Below, piece after piece: positions 9,096 to 17,941 of a DNA stretch of 64,000 nt (positions are counted from its first letter, which is position 1; each line of letters opens with the position of its first letter). Made by a program: the position numbers and the translations under genes. This DNA is from Rhodococcus opacus (GTDB lineage Bacteria; Actinomycetota; Actinomycetes; Mycobacteriales; Mycobacteriaceae): NCBI RefSeq assembly GCF_012396235.1, contig NZ_JAAXPA010000034.1:26923-90922 (forward strand). Reading direction: 5' to 3'. The notes beneath the pieces are model-generated. The model was not told where the DNA came from. It did no database searches and saw only the letters and a list, made by a program, of their open reading frames with translations.

Positions 9096-9371
9096 GTGAC
9101 CGAGAAAACGGACACCCGCTCGTCGCACCGGGACACGATGGAACGGGTACGCCGCGGCGAACGGTTCGCCGTGACACTGCCGATCCTGGGGCGCGTGAGC
9201 ATCCCCCGCCCCAAGCAGCTGGCCTTCTTCACCGACCTCGGCGCCCTCGCAGCGCTGGGAATCATCGACTGGCCCGTCGCCCTCGTCATCGCGGCGGGCC
9301 AGGTCCTGGCCTCCGAGCCACACACCCGCTCACCCACCGGACCGCAGTCGCCGGAGACCGCGTCGCCGTAA
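9096..9371 (+). CDS. Small hydrophobic protein, paralogue of 3116-3388
   Basis: The 91-residue product starts at a GTG with AAGGAGG 7 bases upstream. The pattern SHRDTMERVRRGERFAVTLP, then SIPRPKQLAFF, then LGIIDWPVALVIAAGQVLAS, is shared with the protein at 3116-3388. The conserved region ends in a helix that could insert in or lie on the membrane. It follows the phosphatase remnant and precedes pitA. No domain or function is recognised. Confidence 0.75.
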   Translation: MTEKTDTRSSHRDTMERVRRGERFAVTLPILGRVSIPRPKQLAFFTDLGALAALGIIDWPVALVIAAGQVLASEPHTRSPTGPQSPETASP

Positions 9372-9683
9372 CCGATGTGCACAACCGCGTTTGCACCGGC
9401 GCCGACCGAGGTACACCCGCAAGCAGTGAGTTCCCGCCCCGCCAACCTGCCCCAGCCGCCGCCGGAGTCGGCGGCCGCCGGGCGTCGACAGCTCCGGAGC
9501 CATTCGATCAGGGCACCATATCGCGCGGGGCACCCACCCATCGAGGAGGCCGCGATGTCCGGTGCAGGTCCCGTCATCGCACACCCCGAAACCGCGTCGG
9601 TCGGCAGTCCGCACACCGCGCTGACGCACGCCCGCACCCAGGTGGGGGTGGTTCGCCGGGTCCGCACCGACCAGACTGGAACA

Positions 9684-10802
9684 GTGAACGCAGAATTTGT
9701 CGTTCTTCTTATCGTGGTCGTCACCGCACTGGGTTTCGATTTCACCAACGGATTCCACGACACCGCGAACGCCATGGCCACCTCGATCGCAACCGGGGCG
9801 CTCAAACCCAAGGTGGCGGTGACGCTTTCGGCGATTCTCAACCTGGTGGGCGCGTTCCTGTCGGTCGAGGTCGCCGCGACGGTGGCCAAGGGGATCGTCA
9901 ACCTCGGTGACACCGGTGGGCAGGCGCTGCTGATCATCGTCTTCGCCGGCCTCGTCGGCGGCATCCTGTGGAACCTGCTGACGTGGCTGCTGGGCATTCC
10001 GTCGAGTTCGTCGCACGCCCTGTTCGGCGGCCTGATCGGGGCGACCATCGCCGCCCTCGGGATGGGCGGCGTCGAGTGGTCCGGGGTGGTGAGCAAGATC
10101 CTCGTTCCGGCGGTGCTCGCACCGGTGGTCGCGTGCCTGGTGGCCGCCACCGGCACCCGGCTGATCTACCGCATCACCGCGAGAGTCGAGGAAAACGCGA
10201 AGGAACAAGGTTTCCGCTGGGGGGCAGATCGGGTCGGCCTCGCTGGTCTCGCTCGCGCACGGTACCAACGATGCTCAGAAGACGATGGGCATCATTTTCC
10301 TGGCGTTGGTGGCGTACGGCAGCATCACCGCCGACACCGCGATGCCGTTCTGGGTGAAACTCTCGTGCGCCCTCGCGATCGCCCTGGGCACCTACCTCGG
10401 CGGTTGGCGGATCATCCGCACGCTCGGGAAGGGTTTGGTCGAGATCACCTCGCCCCAGGGGATGGCCGCCGAGGCGTCCTCGGCCGCAATCATCCTCACC
10501 TCCAGCCACTTCGGCCTCCCGCTCTCGACCACCCAGGTCGCGACCGGATCCATCCTCGGCACCGGGATCGGCAGGTCCGGGGCCGAGGTCCGGTGGGGTG
10601 TGGCCGGCCGGATGGCGGTCGCGTGGCTGTTCACCCTGCCCTCCGCCGCCGTGGTCGGGGCGGTGTGCTGGCTGATCGCCGACGTGATCGGCGGGCTGCC
10701 CGGCGTCCTCGTGGTGTTCGCGTTGCTCCTGATCGCGGCCGCCGCCCTGTACCTGCGCTCGCGCCGCAACCCGATCGACACCTCGAACGTCAACGAGGAG
10801 TG
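9684..10802 (+). pseudogene. pitA: PitA-type inorganic phosphate transporter, frameshifted
   Basis: The first part (GTG at 9684) encodes VNAEFVVLLIVVVTALGFDF with the PiT signature NGFHDTANAMATSIATG, several membrane helices and SSSSHALFGGLIG. At the G6 run 10220-10225 the frame is lost. Removing one G joins it to RWGQIGSASLVSLAHGTNDA followed by QKTMGIIFLALVAYG and the second signature block SSHFGLPLSTTQVATGSILG. The gene is therefore complete except for one extra base. The second frame has no stop at the expected end near 10802. Next to it lie the equivalents of mycobacterial Rv0544c and Rv0543c, the conserved pitA neighbourhood. Either a true loss of low-affinity phosphate uptake or a sequencing error is possible. 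Confidence 0.85.
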
Positions 10803-10805
10803 TTC

Positions 10806-11068
10806 ATGGACACCGTGGACTCGCTCTGGCAGGTCGTGCTCATCGGCCTGCTCTTCGGTGCCGGCCTGCCCGCCGTCTTCGCGCTCGGAATCCGGTTCCT
10901 GTTGCCGGGGGCCACGACGACCGCGGACGGAACGGCGTCACCCGCACACCGGCCGCTCTGTTCGCCGGGTTGGCATGCTTCGCGGTGATCCTCGTCGCGA
11001 TCGTCGCCGGAATACTCTTCATCATGAAGGACTTCCTCGCCCACGATTTCGGAATCCACATCTCCTGA
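10806..11068 (+). pseudogene. Small membrane protein downstream of pitA (Rv0544c-like), frameshifted
   Basis: The ATG at 10806 opens MDTVDSLWQVVLIGLLFGAG with a first membrane helix through ALGIRFLLPG. The second helix (AALFAGLACFAVILVAIVAG, then ILFIMKDFLAHDFGIHIS and stop) is in another frame. One missing base at the G run near 10904-10908 would join them into an 87-residue two-helix protein. This is the position and shape of the conserved small membrane protein beside pitA in mycobacteria. Its role is unknown. Confidence 0.6.
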
Positions 11069-11090
11069 CGCACAGAAAGGACGACCTGTC

Positions 11091-11744
11091 GTGCATCGGA
11101 CATCGATCACCGCAGTCCCGGCGAAGGTTCTGGCCTGGGTTCGCGGCGGCTACCCGCACGGGATCCCCCGGGAGGACTACGTCGCACTGTTCGCCGTCCT
11201 GCATCGCCACCTCACCGAGACCGAGGTGGGCGAGATCGTCGACGAACTGTCGGCGCCGGCCGGGCACGCCCTCGAGGACGGCAGGATCGACCGCGCCGAG
11301 ATCGAGGACGCCATCGCCCACCTGGTCCACGAACACCCCGACGACGACGACATCACCCGGGTGGCCTCCCGCCTGGCCGCGGGCGGCTGGCCGCTCGAGT
11401 CGGCGCTCGCGGAGAAAACCCCGCTGGTCAAGGCCCTGCCCCCGTTGTTGGCCAGCATCATCGGCTGGCTGCGCGCCGGTTATCCGCAGGGTGTGCCGGA
11501 GAACGACTACATCCCGCTGATCGCCCTGCTGCGCCGGCGCCTGTCCGACGAGGAGGTTCGCGAGATCACAGCGGCGCTCGTCGACCAGGGTGACCTCCCG
11601 ATCGGCAAGCCGGACATCCAGATGATGATCACCAAGGTCACCAACGAGATACCCCTCGACGTGGACGTCGAGCGGGTCCGCGCCCATCTGGTGGCCGGCG
11701 GCTGGGCCATCACGGACGACACGCCGAACGACCATCCGCACTGA
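11091..11744 (+). CDS. Tandem DUF3349 protein
   Basis: The 217-residue product contains two copies of a roughly 100-residue helical domain. Each begins with a WxRxGYPxGxPxxDYxxL pattern (VRGGYPHGIPREDYVALFA and LRAGYPQGVPENDYIPLIA). The first ends in RVASRLAAGGWPL and the second in RVRAHLVAGGWAI. Mycobacterial Rv0543c has one such domain, so this is a fused duplication. The GTG start has AAAGGACGA upstream. It sits third in the pitA block, in the same order as in mycobacteria. The function is unknown; synteny suggests a phosphate-linked role. Confidence 0.8.
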   Translation: MHRTSITAVPAKVLAWVRGGYPHGIPREDYVALFAVLHRHLTETEVGEIVDELSAPAGHALEDGRIDRAEIEDAIAHLVHEHPDDDDITRVASRLAAGGWPLESALAEKTPLVKALPPLLASIIGWLRAGYPQGVPENDYIPLIALLRRRLSDEEVREITAALVDQGDLPIGKPDIQMMITKVTNEIPLDVDVERVRAHLVAGGWAITDDTPNDHPH

Positions 11745-11810
11745 GTCGCGCTGATGGTCTGATCGCACCGCATCGAACGCTCGGTATCGGTGCGGGGAGG
11801 AGGGCATCAG

Positions 11811-13157
11811 GTGTTCCACCGCGGCAGCACCCTCACCCGCGACGTACACGAGCTGGACGAGTCGATGCTCGTCGAGCCCGAGTCCCGCCGCCCATTCTGG
11901 CGGACCTTCCTGGCCTCCACACCGGGCCGGCTTTCGGTGCTGGCGGTGGTCCTCGTCGCGGCCGCGCTGGCGGCGGGCGTGGTGGCGTTGGCGGTCACCG
12001 ACGCGCGTCAGCGGGAGATCGACACCCTGCGGACACACTCGGAGCCCCCGGCCGACGCGGCCCAGAGCCTCTACAGTTCGCTGTCGATCGCGGACGCCGC
12101 CGCGACGACGTCCTTCCTGTTCGGCGGGTCCGAACCAGTTGGGGTGAGAGAGCGCTACAACCAGGCCGTCGGGGACGCCGCCAACACGTTGGTGACCGCC
12201 TCGACCGGCGTCTCCGCGGCGGATGCGGAAGCAGTCGGTCTGCTGTCGGAGATATCGAGGCGCTTCGCCGAGTACACCAGCCTGATCGCCACCGCGCGTG
12301 CCAACGACCGCTCCGGAAACCCGGTCGGACTCACCTACCTCGGTAACGCCTCCTCCATGCTGCAGGGCACCATCCTGCCGCTGGCGCACCGGCTGTGCAC
12401 CGAGCAGTGGACATCGGTGGCCACCACGCAGACGCGCACAACCCGGCTGCCCGTGCTCGCATTCGCGGTGACGACGTCCGCTCTGCTCGGACTGGTGCTG
12501 GCGCAGGTGTACCTGGCACGCAAGAGCCGGCGGCTGATCAACCCCGGCCTGGTCGTGGCCGCGCTGCTGATGGCCGGCCTGCTGGTGTGGTCGGTGGCGG
12601 CGTTCATGGTGTCCACCGCGGCGGCCGAGCGCGCCCGGACGGCCGGGACGCAACCGCTCAGCGCGCTCGTGACCGCCCGGATCCTGGCGCAGCAGGCGCG
12701 GGCAGATGAAATGCTCGGCATGCTGCGGCGAGGGTCGGACTCCCAATCCGAGGTCGACTTCTCCCGGCACTCGACCGTGCTGTCCGAGATACTCGCCCAA
12801 CACCGGAACACTTCTCGAGGTGGGGTGGCCGACGCTCCGGTCGCCGACGCCGCCACAGCGCTCGACGGGTGGCGGGACACCCACACGGTGGTGCAGGACA
12901 GACTCGGGAACGGAGACTATCCGGGGGCGGCCGCCCTCGCCGTCGGCCCCGGCGACGACGCGTCCACCGCCCGGTTCGCCGCACTCGATGACGCGTTGCG
13001 GTCGGCGATCGACAAGTTGCGGGACGAGGAACGCGAAGCCACCGACGACGCGTACCGCGCCACGTCGCTGCTGCCCGTGGGGGCACTCGCGCTCGGCGTG
13101 CTCTGCGGGTTCGCCGTCGGCGGGGGCATCTGGCCCAGGTTGAACGAGTACCACTGA
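11811..13157 (+). CDS. glnX: GlnX-like integral membrane sensor component
   Basis: The 448-residue product has four predicted membrane segments: around 39-62, two adjacent ones in the middle, and one at the C-terminus (LLPVGALALGVLCGFAVGGG). Two extracytoplasmic helical regions lie between them. In mycobacteria the equivalent GlnX (Rv0412c) works with lipoprotein GlnH to sense aspartate and glutamate and signals to kinase PknG. Assignment rests on topology plus the overlapping glnH gene. The GTG at 11811 is selected for its GGGAGGAGG ribosome site. The stop overlaps the start of glnH by one base (TGATG), so translation is coupled. Confidence 0.75.
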   Translation: MFHRGSTLTRDVHELDESMLVEPESRRPFWRTFLASTPGRLSVLAVVLVAAALAAGVVALAVTDARQREIDTLRTHSEPPADAAQSLYSSLSIADAAATTSFLFGGSEPVGVRERYNQAVGDAANTLVTASTGVSAADAEAVGLLSEISRRFAEYTSLIATARANDRSGNPVGLTYLGNASSMLQGTILPLAHRLCTEQWTSVATTQTRTTRLPVLAFAVTTSALLGLVLAQVYLARKSRRLINPGLVVAALLMAGLLVWSVAAFMVSTAAAERARTAGTQPLSALVTARILAQQARADEMLGMLRRGSDSQSEVDFSRHSTVLSEILAQHRNTSRGGVADAPVADAATALDGWRDTHTVVQDRLGNGDYPGAAALAVGPGDDASTARFAALDDALRSAIDKLRDEEREATDDAYRATSLLPVGALALGVLCGFAVGGGIWPRLNEYH

Positions 13158-14215
13158 TGCCCCGGCGCGGAATGGAGACGGGGCCAGGGATCGGCCCGCG
13201 CCTCGAGCCGGACCACGGGCGTCGAACATCCCGGGCCGGCCGTTTCGCCGGCGCACTCCTGGCCGCCGGGGTGGTCCTCGCCGGGTGCACGGCCCCCGAA
13301 CCCGTCACGCCCGCCGTCACCGGTGATTACACCGAGCTGTCCCTGCCGACCGGAACGCAGATCATCCCACCCGCGGGCATCGCCCCCGCGGAGCCACCGG
13401 CGCCGTCCACCTGCGGCGCGCTGGCCAGCCTGCGCCCGGCCCCGCCCGTCCTGACCGGCGCCCGGCCACCCGGACGGTTGGTCGCCGACATCCTCGAACG
13501 GGGCCGGCTGATCGTCGGGGTCGGCCAGGACACCAACCTGTTCAGTTTCCGTGACCCCACCACCGACACCATCACCGGCTTCGACGTGGACGTGGCGAGG
13601 GAGGTCGCACGCGACCTCCTCGGCGACCCGGACAAGATCGAATTCCGGCCCCTCACCCCCGCCGGCCGCTTCGACGCGCTCGAGAAGAACGAGGTCGACA
13701 TCGTCGCGCAGACCACTACCATCACGTGTGAGCGGGCCGAGCGGGTGGCGTTCTCCACCGTCTACCTCGAGGCCCACCAACGCCTGCTGGTGCCGGAGGG
13801 GTCGGCGATCTCCGGGCCCGCAGACCTGGTCGGCGCACGCGTGTGCGCCGCCGCCGACACCACCTCCCTCGACACCATCCGCCGAATCCAACCGCAGGCC
13901 ACGATCGTCGCCGTCCCCGACCTGGCCGACTGCCTGGTGGCCCTCCAACAGCGTCAGGCCGACGCCGCCAGCAGCGACGACACCATCCTCGAGGGCCTCG
14001 CCGCCCAGGACCCCACCCTCGAAATCGTCGGTCTACCACTGGAACCCGAGCCCTATGGCATCGGCATCAACAAGACCAACACCGACCTGGTGCGCCGAGT
14101 CAACGGCACCCTCGAACGGATGCGCACGGACGGGACGTGGACGACCCTCTACCGACGATGGCTGACCGCACTCGGCCCGCCCCCCGATCCGCCTGCCCCC
14201 ACCTACCGGGACTGA
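13157..14215 (+). CDS. glnH: GlnH-like amino-acid-binding lipoprotein
   Basis: The 352-residue product has a positively charged start, a hydrophobic stretch and a lipobox (VVLAGC), so it should be anchored to the outer face of the membrane. The mature part is a family 3 solute-binding fold: RGRLIVGVGQDTNLFSFRDP, then GFDVDVAREVARDLLG, RFDALEKNEVDIVAQTTTIT and a C-terminal GIGINKTNTDLVRRVNGTLE. In mycobacteria GlnH binds Asp, Glu and Asn and feeds PknG through GlnX. Here pknG, which normally completes the operon, does not follow. An alternative start at 13172 would shorten the leader. Confidence 0.85.
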   Translation: MPRRGMETGPGIGPRLEPDHGRRTSRAGRFAGALLAAGVVLAGCTAPEPVTPAVTGDYTELSLPTGTQIIPPAGIAPAEPPAPSTCGALASLRPAPPVLTGARPPGRLVADILERGRLIVGVGQDTNLFSFRDPTTDTITGFDVDVAREVARDLLGDPDKIEFRPLTPAGRFDALEKNEVDIVAQTTTITCERAERVAFSTVYLEAHQRLLVPEGSAISGPADLVGARVCAAADTTSLDTIRRIQPQATIVAVPDLADCLVALQQRQADAASSDDTILEGLAAQDPTLEIVGLPLEPEPYGIGINKTNTDLVRRVNGTLERMRTDGTWTTLYRRWLTALGPPPDPPAPTYRD

Positions 14216-14586
14216 AGTCACCCCAATTCCGGAGCGACAACACCGCAGCAGACGAAGACACCGCCCCACGCCGCAACGCCGCTCGACCAACCGCAGCATC
14301 GACGGTGGGTCGGGTCGTCCGCCCGCCCTGAGAAGTCACGACGACCTCACCTCCCGGAAACGCGGTGGTTGCTCCACGCCGCCTACGCTGGTGACGCACC
14401 CAACACATCAACCGGATGGTTCCCGCTGATGACGACCCTTTCGCCCCGCCACCCACCCCCTGAGCGCATCCCGAACCCTCGGCCGGACAACCGCCGGTCC
14501 ACGACCGACATCGCCGGCGTGGCCGAGGCCCTCACCGGTGGGCGGCTGCTTCCCCGCCGCGGCGCCGAGAACGATCCCCGCGTCCA

Positions 14587-15114
14587 GTGACGGGCCACCC
14601 ACGGCACCGACCACCCCGGCGGCCCACCACATCCGCGACCCGCACGGCCGCGGTGAGTGCCCGCAACCGGATCGGGCGGGTGAGCGTGGCCGGGGTCGTG
14701 ACGGTGTCGGCGGGGGTGGTCTGCCTGGCGTTGGGTGCGGTGTCCGGGGCCGCGTTGGTGTTCGGGATCGGTGTGCTGACCGCGCCGGCGATGATCCTGA
14801 TCGCGGTGACCACCGCCGGGTTCCTCGCCGCCGGTGCGGTATTGATCGCCCGCGCCCGCCCGCATCGAGCGGAGCGATCGGCGGCCGGTGAATGGTCCCC
14901 ACCGCCGCTGTCCGATGACCACACCGATCAACGACGGAAGGCAATCCATGACCGACGTACCGGTCGAGTGCCCCGCGCGAGTGAACACCACCGAATGGAT
15001 CAAGGCCCACCTCGAGCGGATGGGCCACGCCGACCCGGCCGGCGACACCCGGCACGAACCCGACCTGAGGACCCACCAGCCCGAATAGTCATTCGTCGGG
15101 AAATTCTCCGGTGA
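14587..15114 (+). CDS. Possible small two-helix membrane protein
   Basis: From about 14653 (a GTG) the frame encodes two hydrophobic stretches, VSVAGVVTVSAGVVCLALGA and MILIAVTTAGFLAAGAVLIA, separated by a short turn. Polar Arg-rich sequence follows. The last third overlaps a better-looking small ORF at 14948-15088 and its Arg/Pro composition looks like a shadow frame, so the true gene may be shorter or frameshifted near its end. The family is not recognised. Confidence 0.35.
   Translation: MTGHPRHRPPRRPTTSATRTAAVSARNRIGRVSVAGVVTVSAGVVCLALGAVSGAALVFGIGVLTAPAMILIAVTTAGFLAAGAVLIARARPHRAERSAAGEWSPPPLSDDHTDQRRKAIHDRRTGRVPRASEHHRMDQGPPRADGPRRPGRRHPARTRPEDPPARIVIRREILR
14948..15088 (+). CDS. Small 46-residue protein, unknown
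   Basis: The frame starts at an ATG with GGAAGG 7 bases upstream and reads MTDVPVECPARVNTTEWIKA followed by a short helix and a polar tail. The codon pattern and ribosome site favour it over the overlapping longer frame. It ends one base before the phoU stop on the other strand, so the two genes converge without a gap. No function can be given. Confidence 0.4.
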   Translation: MTDVPVECPARVNTTEWIKAHLERMGHADPAGDTRHEPDLRTHQPE

Positions 15115-15736
15115 TCACGAAGATGACGCGGCGACTGATCTCGACGGTGTGATCACAGAACCGTTCATAGAACCGGCCCAGCAGCGTGATGTTCACCGCG
15201 GACGCGGCCCCGTACAGCCAGTCGTCGCCCTTGGTGGCGGCGAACAGCCGGCGGAGCAGCTCGTCGGTCCGCTCGTCCGCCCAGATCAGGTCCAACGCGG
15301 CCGCCTCGTCTCGGGTCCGCAGGACCTCCCGGGCCGCCGCCGCCTGCGCCGCCGCCGCGACGCCCATGTCCGAGATGATGGCTCGTAGCTCGAAGGGAAC
15401 GACCGGCTCGGGGTGGTGCAGCCGCGCCACCTCGGCGATGTGCGCCGCCAGGCTACCCATCCGTCGCAGGTCCGCGATGTTGTGCATGCCGCCGATCAGG
15501 GCCCGCAGGTCCAGTGCCACCGGTTGCTGACGGGCAATCAGGGTGAGCGCGCGATGATCGAGTTCCCGACCCCGGGTGTCGATGTCCGCATTCAGTTCGG
15601 CGGCCCGGTCCGCCGCAGTCAGGTCAGTATCGAGCAGAGCGCGCGTGGCGCGATCGATCGCAACCTCCGTCAAGGCACACAGCTCGACGAGGTCATCTTT
15701 GATCTCCGCGAGTTCTTCGTCGAAGTGTTCCCGCAT
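15089..15736 (-). CDS. phoU: PhoU phosphate-signalling protein
   Basis: The 215-residue product is a two-bundle PhoU protein, which in bacteria connects the high-affinity Pst transporter with the PhoR/SenX3 sensor and restrains the phosphate response. It begins MREHFDEELAEIKDDLVELC and shows the paired PhoU motifs (LNADIDTRGRELDHRALTLI in the first bundle and ERFCDHTVEISRRVIFVITG at the end of the second). The ATG at 15736 is chosen by alignment to the family; the open frame extends further upstream without homology. No pst genes are adjacent, but a pitA block lies 4 kb away. Confidence 0.92.
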   Translation of the reverse strand: MREHFDEELAEIKDDLVELCALTEVAIDRATRALLDTDLTAADRAAELNADIDTRGRELDHRALTLIARQQPVALDLRALIGGMHNIADLRRMGSLAAHIAEVARLHHPEPVVPFELRAIISDMGVAAAAQAAAAREVLRTRDEAAALDLIWADERTDELLRRLFAATKGDDWLYGAASAVNITLLGRFYERFCDHTVEISRRVIFVITGEFPDE

Positions 15737-16415
15737 CGTCCCGGATTCCCTCTCCGATCGAAACTCCGCTGTCCGAGCACCGCTCGGCGGCACGCTGCCC
15801 GGGAATACCCCCTCCCGGGGAAAACAGTCCTTCTCGCGGGGGAATCCCGGCCGTGATGGTGGCCTGGTTGCCCGGGCGGGACAGGGCTTCTGACGTTTCC
15901 CCGGGGGCGTGGCCGATCACCACGGCGGCTGAGCGGGGTCGACCGCCCGGATCAGTCGCGTTGCTCCCCGGGTACGGTGTCGGCGGCTTGGCCGGCCCGA
16001 ACGGACTGGTCGTAGTGGTCGACGATCGACGCCTGTTTCATCGGACGGGGTCGATTCGGCACGCACGATGAACTCAGCGCGGCGCGCTTCGATCGCCACC
16101 CGGTGCTCCCAGTACGAATCCGATCGTCCGCGCGATACTCCTGGAACCCCCATCAGGGTCTCCTCTCCATCCGTACCCGGCCCGAGACTCTTCGGCCATG
16201 TTGTCGCGATGCTCGGTGTTGTCGCATCCGAACCACGAGCCCGGCCGCCCCATTCTTTCGTAATGGACGAGAATCCGCCGGGGGGAGCCGAAGTGCACTG
16301 CCCTGTCGGCAGAGCCACGCCCCTTGGCCGAAGCCGGATTGCGCGGGAAGTCGGGGTGTGCTGCCCCGCGAACATGGTGGCAGTCAGGCGGCCGCCGTGC
16401 CTCTTCCATGCGAGA

Positions 16416-16670
16416 ATGACATCCGTGCCCGACCAGCCGAACAGCAGCGCACCCGGCCGATTCACGGTCGGCGCGAAGGTGTGGTTCCGGGACGGTGCCG
16501 GCGGCGACCACATCGCCCGGCTACCCGGCACGGTCGTTGAGGACTACGGCGACGAGGTCGCCGCCAACGCGCACCTGGGCCGCGACTGGGCGCCCGTCCG
16601 GCGGTGGGCCGTCGCGTTGGACGAGGGTCGGCTCGTCTTCAGCGACGGTCACGACCTCGAGGACCGGTGA
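16416..16670 (+). CDS. Small conserved-looking cytosolic protein
   Basis: The frame from the ATG at 16416 (or GTG at 16425) encodes about 84 residues: FTVGAKVWFRDGAGGDHIAR, then LPGTVVEDYGDEV, DWAPVRRWAVALDEGRLVFS and DGHDLEDR. The beta-rich, Trp-containing pattern looks like a small SH3-like or barrel domain but I do not recognise the family. There is no clear ribosome site, so a leaderless transcript is possible. The region from 15740 to 16415 upstream shows no supportable gene. Confidence 0.5.
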   Translation: MTSVPDQPNSSAPGRFTVGAKVWFRDGAGGDHIARLPGTVVEDYGDEVAANAHLGRDWAPVRRWAVALDEGRLVFSDGHDLEDR

Positions 16671-16710
16671 CCCGGACCGGACGATCAGGGTCGATCCGAG
16701 CCGGAAACGC

Positions 16711-17073
16711 CTACTCCGCGGCCGCCGCGGCGATCGACATTCGGGTGTCCGGGTACCAGCCCCGCAGCCAGCCTGGCCACCACCGGCGGCACGCGATCAC
16801 CTCGGAACCGGCCACCTCGGAACCGATCACCTCGGAACTGGCCTTCGGCGCCGCCTCGGGCTCGACGGCAACGACGGGCACCAGCCCCTGAAGTTTCTCT
16901 CGGGCGAGCCGCTCGACCAGAAGCGGAACGAAGTCCCGCACCTTCCCGGTCGCGAAGTGCTCGTGCGCCGAGCGCACCACCTGTTCGATGCCCTCCCGGG
17001 GCAGGCCCGGGAACCGCGTACCGAGACGGTCGATGACTTGGTCGATGTGCAGCAACTCTTCATCGTGCGTCAT
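16711..17073 (-). CDS. Three-helix-bundle domain protein
   Basis: The first 60 residues (HIDQVIDRLGTRFPGLPREG, then IEQVVRSAHEHFATGKVRDF and VPLLVERLAREKL) match the small three-helix-bundle domain that actinobacteria place at the N-terminus of arsenate reductases and in stand-alone proteins. The remaining 60 residues include the near-repeat SEVIGSEVAGSEVI and look unstructured. The ATG at 17073 has GGAGG 9 bases upstream. Its role is unknown; the domain is thought to mediate dimerisation. Confidence 0.6.
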   Translation of the reverse strand: MTHDEELLHIDQVIDRLGTRFPGLPREGIEQVVRSAHEHFATGKVRDFVPLLVERLAREKLQGLVPVVAVEPEAAPKASSEVIGSEVAGSEVIACRRWWPGWLRGWYPDTRMSIAAAAAE

Positions 17074-17194
17074 GAGAAAATCCTCCGCCGAGCCACGGGC
17101 GGGGTCAACGAGTGGATCGAAGACCTCGACGATCCTCGTCGTGATCCTCCTCGCACACGTGCGGCGCTCCTCGGGTTTATGTGGGCGCCATTTC

Positions 17195-17745
17195 TGCTGC
17201 AGCGGGCGCGACGGTGATCGCGGTCGAAGACCTCACCACCCTCGAGACCCGCGGGCACGGGCGCGTCAACAACAATCGGGCCGCGCATCAGCGCGCCGCA
17301 AAGCCGTCGACGCTCTCACACACACTGCCGCCGGCGTCGGTGTGACGGTGGTGTCCGTACCGGCACGCGGATCCTCGGCGTTGTGTCCGGGCTGCAACGA
17401 ACCACTGGCTCGTCCCGGCGGTTACCACCGGGCCTGGTGTGCGCGGTGCAAAGTCGGCGGACATCGTGACCATGTGGCGGGCGTGAACCTGGCCAAGCGG
17501 GCATTGCTGGGACGCGGACAAGCCGTTCGCAAGCGCGGGGAGAGTCCGCAGATCCGGGTGATCGAGCATGCGCCGGTGCGCCGATGCCGCGACAAGAAGG
17601 GTCCCACTCCGAGCAGGCCGCGGCATCGCTGTGTCCGTCGTAGTGCTCCCGCCGCGACACCGCCGGTGGGGGTGAACCAGACCAGGATTGTTCCTGCGCC
17701 ACAAGCGTCGGTGTGGGACACGGTAAAACCCGCAACACCGCAGCG
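17195..17745 (+). pseudogene. TnpB (IS200/IS605 family) remnant
   Basis: One frame gives GATVIAVEDLTTLETRGHGR. After a frameshift near 17275 the next gives ARRKAVDALTHTAAGVGVTV, then the zinc-ribbon region with CPGC and CARC pairs and HRDHVAGVNLAKRALLGRG. These are the last RuvC segments and zinc finger of TnpB, the RNA-guided nuclease of IS605-type elements. The N-terminal two thirds are missing. An imperfect hairpin at 17728-17755 marks the probable right end of the element, and the neighbouring ECF sigma gene is cut exactly there. Confidence 0.7.
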
Positions 17746-17755
17746 TGTTACGGGT
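17728..17755. repeat. Hairpin at the TnpB / sigma-factor junction
   Basis: ACCCG-C-AACAC, a 6-base loop, then GTGTT-A-CGGGT form a stem of ten pairs with one mismatch. It lies at the end of the TnpB remnant and overlaps the point where the reverse-strand sigma-factor homology stops. Subterminal hairpins of this kind are the recognised ends of IS605-type elements, so it probably marks the former right end. Confidence 0.45.
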
Positions 17756-17941
17756 AGCCGTGAGCAGCCAGGCCACGGGGTCGCTCGGAACGGTGTCGCC
17801 CCACTTGCGCAACGCGAGTGCACACGCATCCTGCAGCGCATCCTCGGCGAGTTCGAAGTCGCCGAGCACGTGGATCAGGGCTGCGAGCATCCGGGCCCGG
17901 TGCTCCCGGTACACCTGCTGCAGCCCCGGTTCGACATTCAT
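17747..17941 (-). pseudogene. ECF sigma factor, truncated after region 2
   Basis: The frame begins MNVEPGLQQVYREHRARMLA and continues LGDFELAEDALQDACALALR and DPVAWLLTATRN. This is the sigma region 2 of the ECF group that is usually partnered with YCII-domain proteins. After 65 residues homology ends at the junction with the TnpB remnant. The start overlaps the stop of the YCII gene (ATGA), the usual coupled arrangement. Without region 4 the product cannot recognise a -35 element. Confidence 0.75.

Noticed and set aside
11022..13256. 744-codon open frame on the minus strand
   Set aside because: Antisense to DUF3349 and glnX, which have family and topology support.
15917..16531. 204-codon minus-strand ORF
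   Set aside because: No recognisable motif and it covers the better-supported small gene at 16416-16670.
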